This document shows, piece by piece, positions 48,909 to 58,108 of a stretch of 64,000 nt of DNA. Source of the stretch: Leptospira meyeri. GTDB taxonomy: Bacteria; Spirochaetota; Leptospiria; Leptospirales; Leptospiraceae. The stretch spans positions 348,611-412,610 of the forward strand of contig NZ_SORO01000002.1 in the NCBI RefSeq assembly GCF_004368965.1. The letters are read 5' to 3'. Below the pieces are notes generated by a model, which made no database searches, had not been told where the DNA came from, and was given only the letters and a program-made list of their open reading frames with translations. Each line of letters starts with the position of its first letter. Position 1 is the first letter of the stretch. The position numbers and the translations under genes are program-made.

Positions 48909-49242
48909 GGATCTGAAGGGCGTAAGGTCAGCTTTTCGTCTAACGACGAGAAGCTGACGGGAGCGAAAGCGCACCCCGGAGGAGCCTGACCCTTGGAAAA
49001 TGAAAGTTTCGGATACAAATGGATTGGGGAACGCCCAATGAAAAGGAAAAGAAGTCAATCGAATTATTTAAAATTGGAAGGTATAGATTAACTTGGATTA
49101 GACGGCTTGTGTGTAGAGTTTGTTCAAAAAATTCTGGATTTGCCTGAAAAACACGGAGAAAACTCATCCAAAATCTATTAAAATCAAATGAGTTGACAGG
49201 GCGGTTTCTCTTCCCAGCCTGGTTAAATTGAGAGGGAATACC
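48909..49242. other. Intergenic region with two stable hairpins
   Basis: This 334-base gap between dusA and the helicase gene has no plausible gene. It holds a 14-bp hairpin with TAAC loop at 48927-48958 and a 6-bp stem ATTGGG-GAACG-CCCAAT at 49023-49039. Between them lies GAGCGAAAGC, a GAAA-tetraloop-like hairpin, and CCTGACC, which could alternatively pair with the 5' GGTCAG. A TTGACA at 49193-49198 may be a -35 element but no good -10 follows. Confidence 0.5.
48927..48958 (+). ncRNA. Structured RNA element or terminator after dusA
   Basis: GTCAGCTTTTCGTC and GACGAGAAGCTGAC pair over 14 bases with one G-T wobble around a TAAC loop. No T-run follows, so it is not a plain terminator; the flanking GC-rich sequence with further short stems suggests a structured RNA or a repeat unit. 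No known RNA family is recognised. Confidence 0.4.
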
Positions 49243-50940
49243 ATGACCAAGCCACTCACCGTACAAAGTGACAAAACAATGCTTCTAGAGGTGGATAACC
49301 CAGAATTTGAAGCCTGTCGGGACCTCGTTTCCAAGTTTGCTGAGCTCGAAAAAAGCCCAGAGTATATGCATACGTATCGCATTTCTCCACTTTCTTTGTG
49401 GAATGCTGCATCCATTAAAATGACGGCAGATGAGATCATTGAAGGTTTAACTAAGTTTGCTCGTTATTCCGTTCCTAAAAACGTGATGAATGAAGTGAGA
49501 GAACAAATCTCTCGTTATGGAAAAGTAAAACTAGTGAAAGAAGAATCCGGGGAATTGTATATCATTTCCAACGAAAAAGGATTCATTACTGAAATTGCAA
49601 ACAACCGTGCCGTTCAACCTTTTGTGGATGGAATGGAAGGTGATAAAATTCGTATCAAAAAAGAATATCGTGGTCACATCAAACAAGCGTTAATCAAAAT
49701 TGGCTTTCCTGTGGAAGACCTTGCTGGTTATGATGAAGGTAATAAATACCCGTTTAACTTACGTCCTACAACAAAAGGTGGAATTAAGTTTGGAATGCGT
49801 GACTACCAAAGAGCTTCGGTTGAGGCTTTTCATGCTGGTGGGCGTAACGAAGGGGGATCTGGGGTTGTAGTCCTTCCTTGTGGTGCGGGAAAAACCATCG
49901 TGGGGATGGGAGTGATGCAGATTGTCGGTGCGGAAACTCTGATTCTTGTAACGAACACTTTGTCCATCCGTCAGTGGAGAAATGAAATTTTAGACAAAAC
50001 CGATATCCCTGAATCAGACATTGGGGAGTATTCGGGTGAACTCAAAGAAATTAAACCCATCACGATTGCAACGTATAATATCTTAACTCATAGAAAGAAA
50101 AAAGGTGGCGACTTCACACACTTTCATATCTTCAGTGCAAACAACTGGGGACTGATTGTTTACGATGAGGTTCACTTATTGCCGGCTCCTGTGTTTCGTA
50201 TGACGTCAGAACTCCAAGCCAAACGTAGGTTAGGTCTTACTGCGACTCTTGTAAGGGAAGATGGACTGGAAGAAGATGTATTCTCACTGATCGGACCTAA
50301 AAAATACGATGTGCCTTGGAAGGAACTCGAAGCAAAGTCTTGGATTGCCGAAGCCAATTGTGTGGAGATTCGTGTACCTATGGAAGATGACCTTCGTATG
50401 AAGTATTCTGTGGCAGATGACCGTGAGAAGTTCCGATTGGCATCAGAAAACCCGGAAAAACTTCGTGCGATTAGCTATATCTTAAAAAAACATTCCACTA
50501 ACAATATTTTGGTGATTGGGCAGTATATCAATCAGTTGGAAGAAATTTCAAATACTTTCAAAATCCCTTTGATTACGGGAAAAACTCCACTGCCTGAAAG
50601 ACAAGAACTTTACCAAGCGTTTCGTTCTGGTCAAATCAAACAACTTGTGGTGTCTAAGGTGGCGAACTTCTCTATCGACTTACCAGATGCAAACATTGCC
50701 ATCCAGGTATCGGGTACCTTTGGTTCGAGACAAGAAGAGGCACAGCGTTTAGGTCGAATCCTTCGTCCTAAATCCCAAGACAACACGGCAATTTTTTACT
50801 CGTTGATTTCGCGTGATACCAACGAAGAAAGATTTGGGCAAAACAGGCAACTCTTCCTCACCGAACAAGGGTATGAATACGAAATTTATACTTTGGATCA
50901 GTTTAAAGAAACTGTTCCGGAAGAATCACTCACTAAATAG
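49243..50940 (+). CDS. XPB/ERCC3-type DNA helicase
   Basis: A 565-residue superfamily 2 helicase. Motif I LPCGAGKT, motif II VYDEVHLLPA, motif III LTATLVRED and the C-terminal SGTFGSRQEEAQRLGRILRPK place it with bacterial XPB homologues. It probably works in DNA repair or transcription-linked unwinding. The start at 49243 follows GAGAGGG; an in-frame TTG at 49228 lies before the RBS and is less likely. Confidence 0.9.
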   Translation: MTKPLTVQSDKTMLLEVDNPEFEACRDLVSKFAELEKSPEYMHTYRISPLSLWNAASIKMTADEIIEGLTKFARYSVPKNVMNEVREQISRYGKVKLVKEESGELYIISNEKGFITEIANNRAVQPFVDGMEGDKIRIKKEYRGHIKQALIKIGFPVEDLAGYDEGNKYPFNLRPTTKGGIKFGMRDYQRASVEAFHAGGRNEGGSGVVVLPCGAGKTIVGMGVMQIVGAETLILVTNTLSIRQWRNEILDKTDIPESDIGEYSGELKEIKPITIATYNILTHRKKKGGDFTHFHIFSANNWGLIVYDEVHLLPAPVFRMTSELQAKRRLGLTATLVREDGLEEDVFSLIGPKKYDVPWKELEAKSWIAEANCVEIRVPMEDDLRMKYSVADDREKFRLASENPEKLRAISYILKKHSTNNILVIGQYINQLEEISNTFKIPLITGKTPLPERQELYQAFRSGQIKQLVVSKVANFSIDLPDANIAIQVSGTFGSRQEEAQRLGRILRPKSQDNTAIFYSLISRDTNEERFGQNRQLFLTEQGYEYEIYTLDQFKETVPEESLTK

Positions 50941-50948
50941 AGGAAAAA

Positions 50949-52166
50949 ATGAAACTTGTAGCAAAACGACTGGATGTCGTAGAACCTTCTCCCACTCTCG
51001 CAATCACTGCCAAAGCCAATCAGTTGAAAGCGAGTGGACTTGATGTTGTTGGATTTGGAGCAGGGGAACCTGACTTTGATACACCGACACATATCAAAGA
51101 AGCTGCCAAAAAAGCAATGGACCAAGGGAAAACCAAATACACTCCTGTGAGTGGAACTGTTTCTTTGAAAGAAGCCATCATTAAAAAGTTCGAAACTGAA
51201 AACGGTTTAAAATACGAAAAGAACCAAATCATTGTAGGAACAGGTGGGAAACAGGTTCTCTACAATTTTTTTATGGCAACTCTCAATCCTGGAGATGAGG
51301 TGATCATTCCTGCACCGTATTGGGTAAGTTATGCGGACATCGTTCGTTTAGCGGAAGGAACTCCGGTGATTGTTTCAACGGATATTTCCAGTGGATTTAA
51401 AATCACCGCAGCTCAATTGGAAAAAGCCATCACTCCCAAAACAAAGGTATTTATTTTTAATTCACCATCCAACCCTACTGGAGCGGCTTACACTCGTTCG
51501 GATGTCGAAGCACTTGTAAAGGTATTGGAGCCAAAAGATATCATTACTGTTTCGGATGATATTTATGAAAAAATCATCTATGATGGCTTGGAATTTGTAA
51601 ATCCAGCGATGATCTCCGAGAAGATGAAGGAAAAAACCTTTGTGATCAATGGTGTGTCCAAAGCTTATTCCATGACGGGTTGGAGGATTGGATACGGAGC
51701 AGGAAACGCAGAGATTGTGAAAAATATGGATACCATGCAAGGCCAATCCACAAGCAATGCATCTTCCATTTCCCAAGCAGCTGCAGAGGCCGCTCTCACT
51801 GGTGACCAAACTCCTGTGAATGATATGTTAAAAGCATTTGACAAACGTCGTAAACTCATTGTGGGTCTCTTACGTGAGATTCCAGGTGTAGAATGCCGGA
51901 TGCCAGAAGGAGCATTTTATGCTTTCCCTTACATGACGGGTGTGTACGAAACTCCAGGGTTCAAACGACTTCTCGCAGAGAAAAAAGAAACTTCTTATTC
52001 CAAACTTTTTTGTGATGTTCTTCTTGATAAATACAATGTGGCAGCAGTGCCAGGGATTGCATTTGGAGATGACAAAGCTATTCGTTTGTCCTATGCGTTA
52101 GGTGATAAAGACATCGAAAAAGGTGTCTCTCGCATCAAACAAATGGTAGAGGATTTACAAAAATAA
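50949..52166 (+). CDS. PLP-dependent aspartate aminotransferase family
   Basis: A 405-residue class I aminotransferase with SNPTGAAYT, the PLP-anchoring K238 in NGVSKAYSMTGWRIGYG, and the substrate Arg region near the C-terminus (AIRLSYALG). It most resembles thermophile-type aspartate aminotransferases (AspC/AspB group); prephenate or alanine substrates are not excluded. It starts 8 bases after the helicase, so the two may be co-transcribed. Confidence 0.9.
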   Translation: MKLVAKRLDVVEPSPTLAITAKANQLKASGLDVVGFGAGEPDFDTPTHIKEAAKKAMDQGKTKYTPVSGTVSLKEAIIKKFETENGLKYEKNQIIVGTGGKQVLYNFFMATLNPGDEVIIPAPYWVSYADIVRLAEGTPVIVSTDISSGFKITAAQLEKAITPKTKVFIFNSPSNPTGAAYTRSDVEALVKVLEPKDIITVSDDIYEKIIYDGLEFVNPAMISEKMKEKTFVINGVSKAYSMTGWRIGYGAGNAEIVKNMDTMQGQSTSNASSISQAAAEAALTGDQTPVNDMLKAFDKRRKLIVGLLREIPGVECRMPEGAFYAFPYMTGVYETPGFKRLLAEKKETSYSKLFCDVLLDKYNVAAVPGIAFGDDKAIRLSYALGDKDIEKGVSRIKQMVEDLQK

Positions 52167-52167
52167 A

Positions 52168-53289
52168 ATGATATTTGTCCCTTTACAGAAAATTTTTTGT
52201 AGAGGGATGGTCTTTTCTCAGTCATTGGTATATTTACGATCGAGGGTTCTCTTTCGCAATGGATTGGATTTTTTTACCTCATTCATTGCAGTTTTGATCT
52301 TAGTCTCTACCTTGTCCGCTTCACTCAGTTCTCTTCCGACCATACAAAATAAATCCAAACAAACAAAACCATCTGAACTCATAAAACGAGATTCCACCTC
52401 GCAGATTGTCATTCCGGTGATAGGACTCAATTTGCATTTGTTTGCCGATCAGAAAAGCGATGTATTACGAAAACTAAAATTTGGGGAACCTGTATCTTTT
52501 GACAAGGATTCGCTTGAAAGCCCAAAAGAAGATTGGATTCCAGTGAAGTTAGAAGATGGTCTTTCCGGGTTCATCAAACGTTCTGTTGTTCGTTCGGTTC
52601 CTCCAAAACTGTATTTGTCGACTTTGTTATTTGAAGCAGAACGAATGATTCTTTCCAATCAAATTGATTTTGCAGCCAAACAAGAGATTACAGATACTAT
52701 TTTTGCAATTTCTTCTACGGGAAAATTTACTGGTGATGATTTTATTTTTATCCGAGCCAAAGCTGGATTTTTCTTAAAAAAAACAGTCGATTTGATGAAT
52801 ACAAAGGGAATCAAACCTGATAATGATCCAGGTACTTTGGAATTTTTAAAACGCCACCAAACCCGGCTATTGTATGATTACAATTCTGGAAAATACTATG
52901 TAGATTCAAATTATTTTTGGAAACTACTGGAAGCCTATCCAAAAACGAAACACTCGGATTACGCAGGTTACCTGGCAACAGAAAGTATGCCGAATGCAGA
53001 TTGTAATGTGGATTTGAAATGTCGTTTGGAAGAAATGAGAAAGGGAAAACTTCGTTATATTTATTTATTCCCCACAGGCAATTATATCAATTTATATACC
53101 AAAGATTTAGTATACAATTTACAATCGATGACAAAAGATCCAGATTCCATTCCTTGTTTCGCCCCAGTAGGGGAAGGGATTAAGTCTGAAATCAATCAGA
53201 TGATTCGATATGCTTCTGAGATTGGCCCGAGAGAAAAAAAACAAATCCTCCCTCATTTACAAATTCTAAAGAAAGAATGTTTTCGTTAG
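52168..53289 (+). CDS. Exported SH3-domain hypothetical protein
   Basis: A 373-residue protein with a late hydrophobic segment (residues about 38-55, signal or anchor) and a bacterial SH3-like domain (about 73-120: GLNLHLFADQKSDVLRKL, WIPVKLEDGLSGFIK). The remaining 250 residues have four Cys and no known domain. An SH3 domain suggests binding to cell-wall or peptide ligands. It directly follows the aminotransferase gene. Confidence 0.65.
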   Translation: MIFVPLQKIFCRGMVFSQSLVYLRSRVLFRNGLDFFTSFIAVLILVSTLSASLSSLPTIQNKSKQTKPSELIKRDSTSQIVIPVIGLNLHLFADQKSDVLRKLKFGEPVSFDKDSLESPKEDWIPVKLEDGLSGFIKRSVVRSVPPKLYLSTLLFEAERMILSNQIDFAAKQEITDTIFAISSTGKFTGDDFIFIRAKAGFFLKKTVDLMNTKGIKPDNDPGTLEFLKRHQTRLLYDYNSGKYYVDSNYFWKLLEAYPKTKHSDYAGYLATESMPNADCNVDLKCRLEEMRKGKLRYIYLFPTGNYINLYTKDLVYNLQSMTKDPDSIPCFAPVGEGIKSEINQMIRYASEIGPREKKQILPHLQILKKECFR

Positions 53290-53318
53290 CAATCATCTGA
53301 GATGCAGTAGAGGTTTTT

Positions 53319-54122
53319 GTGAAATTAAGTTACAAACTGTATCCATTTCAGGCAAGTTCAGAAAATCAAAAATCTGTAGGTAATATTGTCATCTTACATG
53401 GATTATTTGGCTCATCAAAAAACTGGGTAACCGTGGCAAAGTTTTTATCAAATTTTGGTTCCGTATATACTGTTGACCAAAGAAACCATGGAGACTCTCC
53501 TCATGCAGATGAACACTCCATTCGGTTAATGTCAGAGGATATGGAAGAATTCCTTTTGGACCATCAAATTAAAAATCCGATTTTACTTGGTCACTCTATG
53601 GGTGGGCTTGTGGCAATGTATTTTGATTTTATGCATCCTGGTTTTTTGGATGCCTTGATTGTGCAAGACATTGCGCCTAGATCCTATCCTTTCGCTTACG
53701 ATCAGGAAATCCAGTCTATGTCTTTTCCCCTTCAAGGATTTACTTCCCGAACTCAAATAGATATGGAGATGGCAAAGTTTTTACCGGATACGTTTATCCG
53801 CCAATTTTTACAAATGAGTTTGGAACGATTAGATTCTGGTGAGTATCGTTGGAAATTAAATGTATCGGGGTTGAATGCAGCAAGGCGAATCTTCGATCAT
53901 CCTTTTCCTGAAAAAATATCCTCTGATACAAACGCCTTTTTTATTCTGGGAGCAGCTTCTACTTACATTACGGATTCGGATAAAATCTTGATTCAGGAAA
54001 CTTTTTCCCATTTAACAATGAAAAGTATTTTGGGAGGTGGCCATTATATTCATTATACCCACCAAGCAGAGTATTTGGAAATTTTGAAGAATTGGTTTCA
54101 ATCTAAAATCACCAACCTCTGA
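53319..54122 (+). CDS. Alpha/beta hydrolase (YbfF-like esterase)
   Basis: A 267-residue alpha/beta hydrolase with HGLFGSSKNW (oxyanion region), DQRNHGDSPH, the nucleophile elbow GHSMGG and a late GGGHYIHYTHQ carrying the catalytic His. It resembles YbfF-type thioesterases/esterases. Start is GTG at 53319. The substrate is not known. Confidence 0.85.
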   Translation: MKLSYKLYPFQASSENQKSVGNIVILHGLFGSSKNWVTVAKFLSNFGSVYTVDQRNHGDSPHADEHSIRLMSEDMEEFLLDHQIKNPILLGHSMGGLVAMYFDFMHPGFLDALIVQDIAPRSYPFAYDQEIQSMSFPLQGFTSRTQIDMEMAKFLPDTFIRQFLQMSLERLDSGEYRWKLNVSGLNAARRIFDHPFPEKISSDTNAFFILGAASTYITDSDKILIQETFSHLTMKSILGGGHYIHYTHQAEYLEILKNWFQSKITNL

Positions 54123-54194
54123 AACAATAGTATTGTTGCAGAAGCTGGATTTTAAATTTTTAGAGGAAGTTTTTTGGTCAAATCAGGAAAGGTT

Positions 54195-54665
54195 TTAATC
54201 TTCCAGTAAGGACCTCAACATCCATGCTGTTTTTTCGTGAATGTCCAAACGTTGTGTGAGTAAATCTAATGTTGCTTGGTCGTTTCCTTTTTCAGCTGGT
54301 GCGTATGCTGCCCGTGCTGTTCTAATGACTGCTTCATTTCCTTCGACTAAATGTTTAATCATATCTTGGGCTTTGGGAACTTCTTTGTCTTCTGCGATGC
54401 TCGAATATTTTGCAAATTCCCAACCACCCATTGGTGCGTAGTATCCAAGAGATCTAATTCTTTCTGCAATGGGATCAATTGCATTCCAAAGTTCTGTATA
54501 CTGTGTCATAAACAGAATGTGCAAAGTTTGAAACATTGGCCCAGTTACATTCCAATGGTAACTATGAGTCTTTTGATACAAAGTGTACGTATCCGCTAAA
54601 AGTTTTTTTAAAGATTCAGAGATCGCACTTCTTTCTTCTTCTGGGATTCCAATATTAATTTTCAT
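54195..54665 (-). CDS. dps: Dps-family DNA-binding ferritin
   Basis: A 156-residue ferritin-like protein. Ferroxidase ligands at the dimer interface are seen in SYHWNVTGP (His), TLHILF (His), [11 protein letters not shown] (Asp, Glu). It stores iron and protects DNA from peroxide. The N-terminus is short, without the long Lys tail of E. coli Dps. It is divergent in order from the hydrolase and followed by 26 bases to the next lipoprotein gene on the same strand. Confidence 0.92.
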   Translation of the reverse strand: MKINIGIPEEERSAISESLKKLLADTYTLYQKTHSYHWNVTGPMFQTLHILFMTQYTELWNAIDPIAERIRSLGYYAPMGGWEFAKYSSIAEDKEVPKAQDMIKHLVEGNEAVIRTARAAYAPAEKGNDQATLDLLTQRLDIHEKTAWMLRSLLED

Positions 54666-54691
54666 TATTTATCCTTTTGGTTTGATATAAA

Positions 54692-55309
54692 TTATTTTTT
54701 TAGTTCTGAAACAATCCGTTCTACCAGGCTCTCTGCAACAAAGTCATATTGGCTAGTGGTTAACAGAATGTCCTCACGACTCCAAATGAGTCCAAGCCCT
54801 AGACTATATTGGATTAACTTTCCTAGAGTCCAATCAGCTCCTGGTTTTTTACGAGCGTTGACAATGACTTGCCCTGATTCAATATGAACAATTTTGAGGG
54901 AAACTGTATCCACCAAATTGGGAATGAGTTTTCCTTTTTCATCATATTTTTTGAGTGCAGATCCTCTGCCGAAAACCAGTGCGTCCACTCCAAGCACTTT
55001 TCCTAATCGAACGGCTGTTTGTGTATCAATGATTCCGGTTTTCGAAAAACTTTGTTCGTTTACCACTTTGGAGAGTTGTTCTCTTTCGATCACTTTGATA
55101 GGGAGTAGTTTTGCGATTTGTAAGGAGACTGCGTCGGTAAATTCATCTCCCCATTTTGCCTCTTCAATATCAAAAAGTAAAACGGCTACTTTTGAAATTC
55201 CTAAATCCGTTTTTCCCGATTCTGGGTATTGGACGGCAGCATCCATGGTGCGACAATTTGTAAACGATAGGCTGAGGAGGAGGGACAAACACGCTAAATA
55301 TAGTTTCAT
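54692..55309 (-). CDS. CsgG-like lipoprotein
   Basis: A 205-residue lipoprotein (lipobox SLSFTNC). The core VAVLLFDIEEAKWGDEFTDAV, KVIEREQLSKVVNEQ and LGVDALVFGRG matches the CsgG/LpoB-type fold that forms outer-membrane secretion pores or binds envelope enzymes. No curli genes are nearby. The start is moved to 55309, where TAAGGAAA precedes the ATG; an upstream extension to 55474 lacks a signal. Confidence 0.76.
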   Translation of the reverse strand: MKLYLACLSLLLSLSFTNCRTMDAAVQYPESGKTDLGISKVAVLLFDIEEAKWGDEFTDAVSLQIAKLLPIKVIEREQLSKVVNEQSFSKTGIIDTQTAVRLGKVLGVDALVFGRGSALKKYDEKGKLIPNLVDTVSLKIVHIESGQVIVNARKKPGADWTLGKLIQYSLGLGLIWSREDILLTTSQYDFVAESLVERIVSELKK

Positions 55310-55436
55310 AGATTTCCTTAAGAAATGATAGAGGGATTGCAAACCGGCAATTCTTTTTCGCTTCAAAATCAGGCATTTTGAAAAATTCGCTTTTCCAATT
55401 GTGGTCTTTACTAGATTTTTCCAACTAGGCCCTTTC

Positions 55437-56351
55437 ATGAAAAAGATTCTCAGTACATTTATCATTGTTTTCACCTTTTTTTTGCTAGGTGCAGGTTATT
55501 ACTTTTCATCGTCCATAGTCTCCTTTCCCGTCACAACCTTAGAAGAAGATAAGACGAAATTAAAGATCAATTCCATTTCTGATTTTGGACTTCCCGAACC
55601 AGAATCAATTCGATTTCAAAATGGGAATCTTCGTCTGCGAGGATGGTATTTTAAAAATCCTAAAAAGAAAAAATGTGGTGTTGTTTTACTCCATGGACAT
55701 TCAAGAACCCGTTTTGGTGTTTTGAAATACGCTCCCTTGTTTTGGAAACGAGGTTGCAGTTTGTTTCTCTATGATGCTCGTCACCATGGTGAAAGTGCTG
55801 GAGAATACGGAACGTACGGATTTTATGAAAAAATTGATTTGGAGAGAGCCATTGAATTCTTTTCCGAGATTAGCACAGTTCCAGAAGAGCAGATTGGGAT
55901 TTTTGGGGCTTCGTTTGGTGCAGCGACTGCATTACAATATGCAGAAGGCAGAAATGATTTTGCCTTTGTGATTGCGGATTCACCTTTTATGGATATGCGT
56001 TCGATCGTAGAAAAAAGAGCTGTGGATTTGTATAGCCCACTTGTTTTGTTTCTTTCTCCTATTGCCCTTTCTCTAGCAGAACTGCAGGCTGATTTTTTAG
56101 TGGATGAAGTCTCTCCTAAAAAAGCAGCTAAGACTATTTCTGTGCCTGTACTTTTGATTCATTCCAAAACAGATGAGATTACACCAGTTTCTCACTCGGA
56201 AGAAATTTTTAATAATTTAAAATCGAATCGCAAACAGTTGGTGGAAACAGATTGGGGAGCCGCTCATTGTAAGTCGATTGATGCCCGCCCTATTGAATAC
56301 GAATCCGTTGTGAATGCCTTTTTAAAAGAACATACTTCCTTTCCAAAGTAA
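55437..56351 (+). CDS. Membrane-anchored alpha/beta hydrolase
   Basis: A 304-residue protein with an N-terminal signal anchor, then a serine-aminopeptidase-like hydrolase fold: VVLLHGHSR, YDARHHGES, the nucleophile elbow GASFGAA, and HSKTDEITP with the acid and AAHCKSID with the His. It resembles leptospiral YqkD-like hydrolases. Start chosen at 55437 where the signal begins. Confidence 0.83.
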   Translation: MKKILSTFIIVFTFFLLGAGYYFSSSIVSFPVTTLEEDKTKLKINSISDFGLPEPESIRFQNGNLRLRGWYFKNPKKKKCGVVLLHGHSRTRFGVLKYAPLFWKRGCSLFLYDARHHGESAGEYGTYGFYEKIDLERAIEFFSEISTVPEEQIGIFGASFGAATALQYAEGRNDFAFVIADSPFMDMRSIVEKRAVDLYSPLVLFLSPIALSLAELQADFLVDEVSPKKAAKTISVPVLLIHSKTDEITPVSHSEEIFNNLKSNRKQLVETDWGAAHCKSIDARPIEYESVVNAFLKEHTSFPK

Positions 56352-56354
56352 CAT

Positions 56355-56386
56355 TTAGAAAATGCTGGGTCTGTGGCATTTTCTAA
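56355..56386. terminator. Bidirectional hairpin between convergent genes
   Basis: TTAGAAAATGC (56355-56365) and GCATTTTCTAA (56376-56386) are a perfect 11-bp stem with a 10-nt loop, placed between convergent stop codons and rich in T on both sides. Confidence 0.65.
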
Positions 56387-58098
56387 CGAATTTTAATTAA
56401 CCTAGGAAGGGCTTCCCAAGTCCCAGAGTCGTTTGTGAAATAAGTTAAATACACGGGGAAGGATCCAACCCCAGTTCCTTCAGAAATCGAATAACTATAG
56501 TTTAACTTACCATTGGCGGATTGTAATTGTTCTGCATTGGAGATCCCTGTGCTATAAGCTGTTGGAATACTTGGTAATACAGTAACGCTTGCTAAAGAAT
56601 CTATGCTACGAAAGATTTCAATGGAAGGTGTTGAAAAAGTCGGCACCGTTGAAAGAATTAAAAAATCGGAATTGCCTGAACTTTTTACATCTCTTAATAA
56701 AGGGTAAGATGGCGCTAATGATGAAGAAAAGCCAGTTATAAAACTTGTATTCCGGAGAATTGTGGGAGACGGTGAAGTATAATTTCCGGTCGGAAAAGTA
56801 TATCCAACTGGTGGGCTTGTACCGAGTAAGGAAACAAATTTTCCGCGAGCAAAGAATACAGGTGATTGGAAAGTTAAACCACTTCCGTCAAAGTTAACAG
56901 GATTATTGTTTAACGCATAAGTATCTAAACTTCTCACTGGAGCAATAGTTGAAAGTGTTACACTTGGGCATTGCAAATATTCAATTCCTCCGAGCGTAGC
57001 TACTTGATATGCAATTGCATCATTCTCAAACGTTGACATTTGGCAGCTAAAATCACTGATTAAATCTGCAGTAGGTCCAAAATCTGCATTTAGAAGCGTT
57101 GGCCTTTTTTCAACTGCCGGATAGTATGTTGGGGTAATTACATACCTTCCGTTGCCCAAATAAATTGTTGGATACATCCAGGATGGGTAGTTTGGATCTG
57201 TAAATAGAAAGGCATTTGTCGCAATCGGCAGACTTGTTGCGATATTGGAGCCTGGCGGGAATAAGTTCGGAATTTTAAATACAAAATTTTTAGTGGAAAG
57301 GTAAGTAAGTGCGGGGTAATTCCTTTTTTCTTCGGAAATGAAGAAAACATACTCTGCACCATTGAAGACTGGTTTGGATATTTTTAAGATCAATTCATAA
57401 GAGATATTTTTTTCGATGGTCACTCCATCAATCTTTGTGACCAAATCATAATTCTCTCCATCTGCAGAGGATGCAATGTACCCGACGGCACTGTTTTTAT
57501 CAGGCCCTGCATATGAAGTTAGAACTTCTAAGTAAATAAACTGCCTTCCATTCGCAGAACCGAGGGGAGTGAAAGAATAATTGGAAGCCAATTGATTGCG
57601 ATAATTGGCAATATCTTCTAAAAGGAACTGGACAATTCCTCCTTGGGTTAATAGAGAAAACGATTGTTTGGTGATCCCGTTGTAGATGCGAAAACTGGTA
57701 CTGCCCACAATCACATCGCCAGGAGTTTTAACCGTAAGCGTTGCTATACCTCTTTCACTAAAAGTTAAGAAACCTCTTCCGTTTGGATCTAATGTGAGTG
57801 TATAGGTTCGAATATTGCCTGTTTCTCCATAGTCGGATACGGGAACTCCATTTTCATCAGCTTCATTGAAAACAGAATACTCAACTTTGTAAGCGTTGTA
57901 TGGATTCCCATTAGAATCGGTAAACTTCATAAATGCGACAGTTTGGCTATACGTATTGAATGCATCTGCCAATGCAAGCAAACGAAGTAAACTTTGGAGA
58001 GATCCTAGATCTTGCGAAGGGTCTAGATCAGAAGGTTTGAATATTTTACATTGAAATGAAAATAAAAGAAGTAAAATGGCGGTGATTATATTTTTCAT
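56383..58098 (-). CDS. Large hypothetical lipoprotein
   Basis: A 571-residue protein with lipobox LFSFQC. It is beta-rich, Ser/Thr/Asn/Tyr-rich and has no recognised domain; a segment about 50-150 (YTLTLDPNGRGFLTFSERG) is Ig-like in pattern. It was probably exported to the surface. Start at 58098 follows AAGGAG; a longer frame to 58140 overlaps the next gene without a signal. It is downstream of the DUF5683-like gene. Confidence 0.65.
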   Translation of the reverse strand: MKNIITAILLLLFSFQCKIFKPSDLDPSQDLGSLQSLLRLLALADAFNTYSQTVAFMKFTDSNGNPYNAYKVEYSVFNEADENGVPVSDYGETGNIRTYTLTLDPNGRGFLTFSERGIATLTVKTPGDVIVGSTSFRIYNGITKQSFSLLTQGGIVQFLLEDIANYRNQLASNYSFTPLGSANGRQFIYLEVLTSYAGPDKNSAVGYIASSADGENYDLVTKIDGVTIEKNISYELILKISKPVFNGAEYVFFISEEKRNYPALTYLSTKNFVFKIPNLFPPGSNIATSLPIATNAFLFTDPNYPSWMYPTIYLGNGRYVITPTYYPAVEKRPTLLNADFGPTADLISDFSCQMSTFENDAIAYQVATLGGIEYLQCPSVTLSTIAPVRSLDTYALNNNPVNFDGSGLTFQSPVFFARGKFVSLLGTSPPVGYTFPTGNYTSPSPTILRNTSFITGFSSSLAPSYPLLRDVKSSGNSDFLILSTVPTFSTPSIEIFRSIDSLASVTVLPSIPTAYSTGISNAEQLQSANGKLNYSYSISEGTGVGSFPVYLTYFTNDSGTWEALPRLIKIR

Positions 58099-58108
58099 AA
58101 AGAACTCC

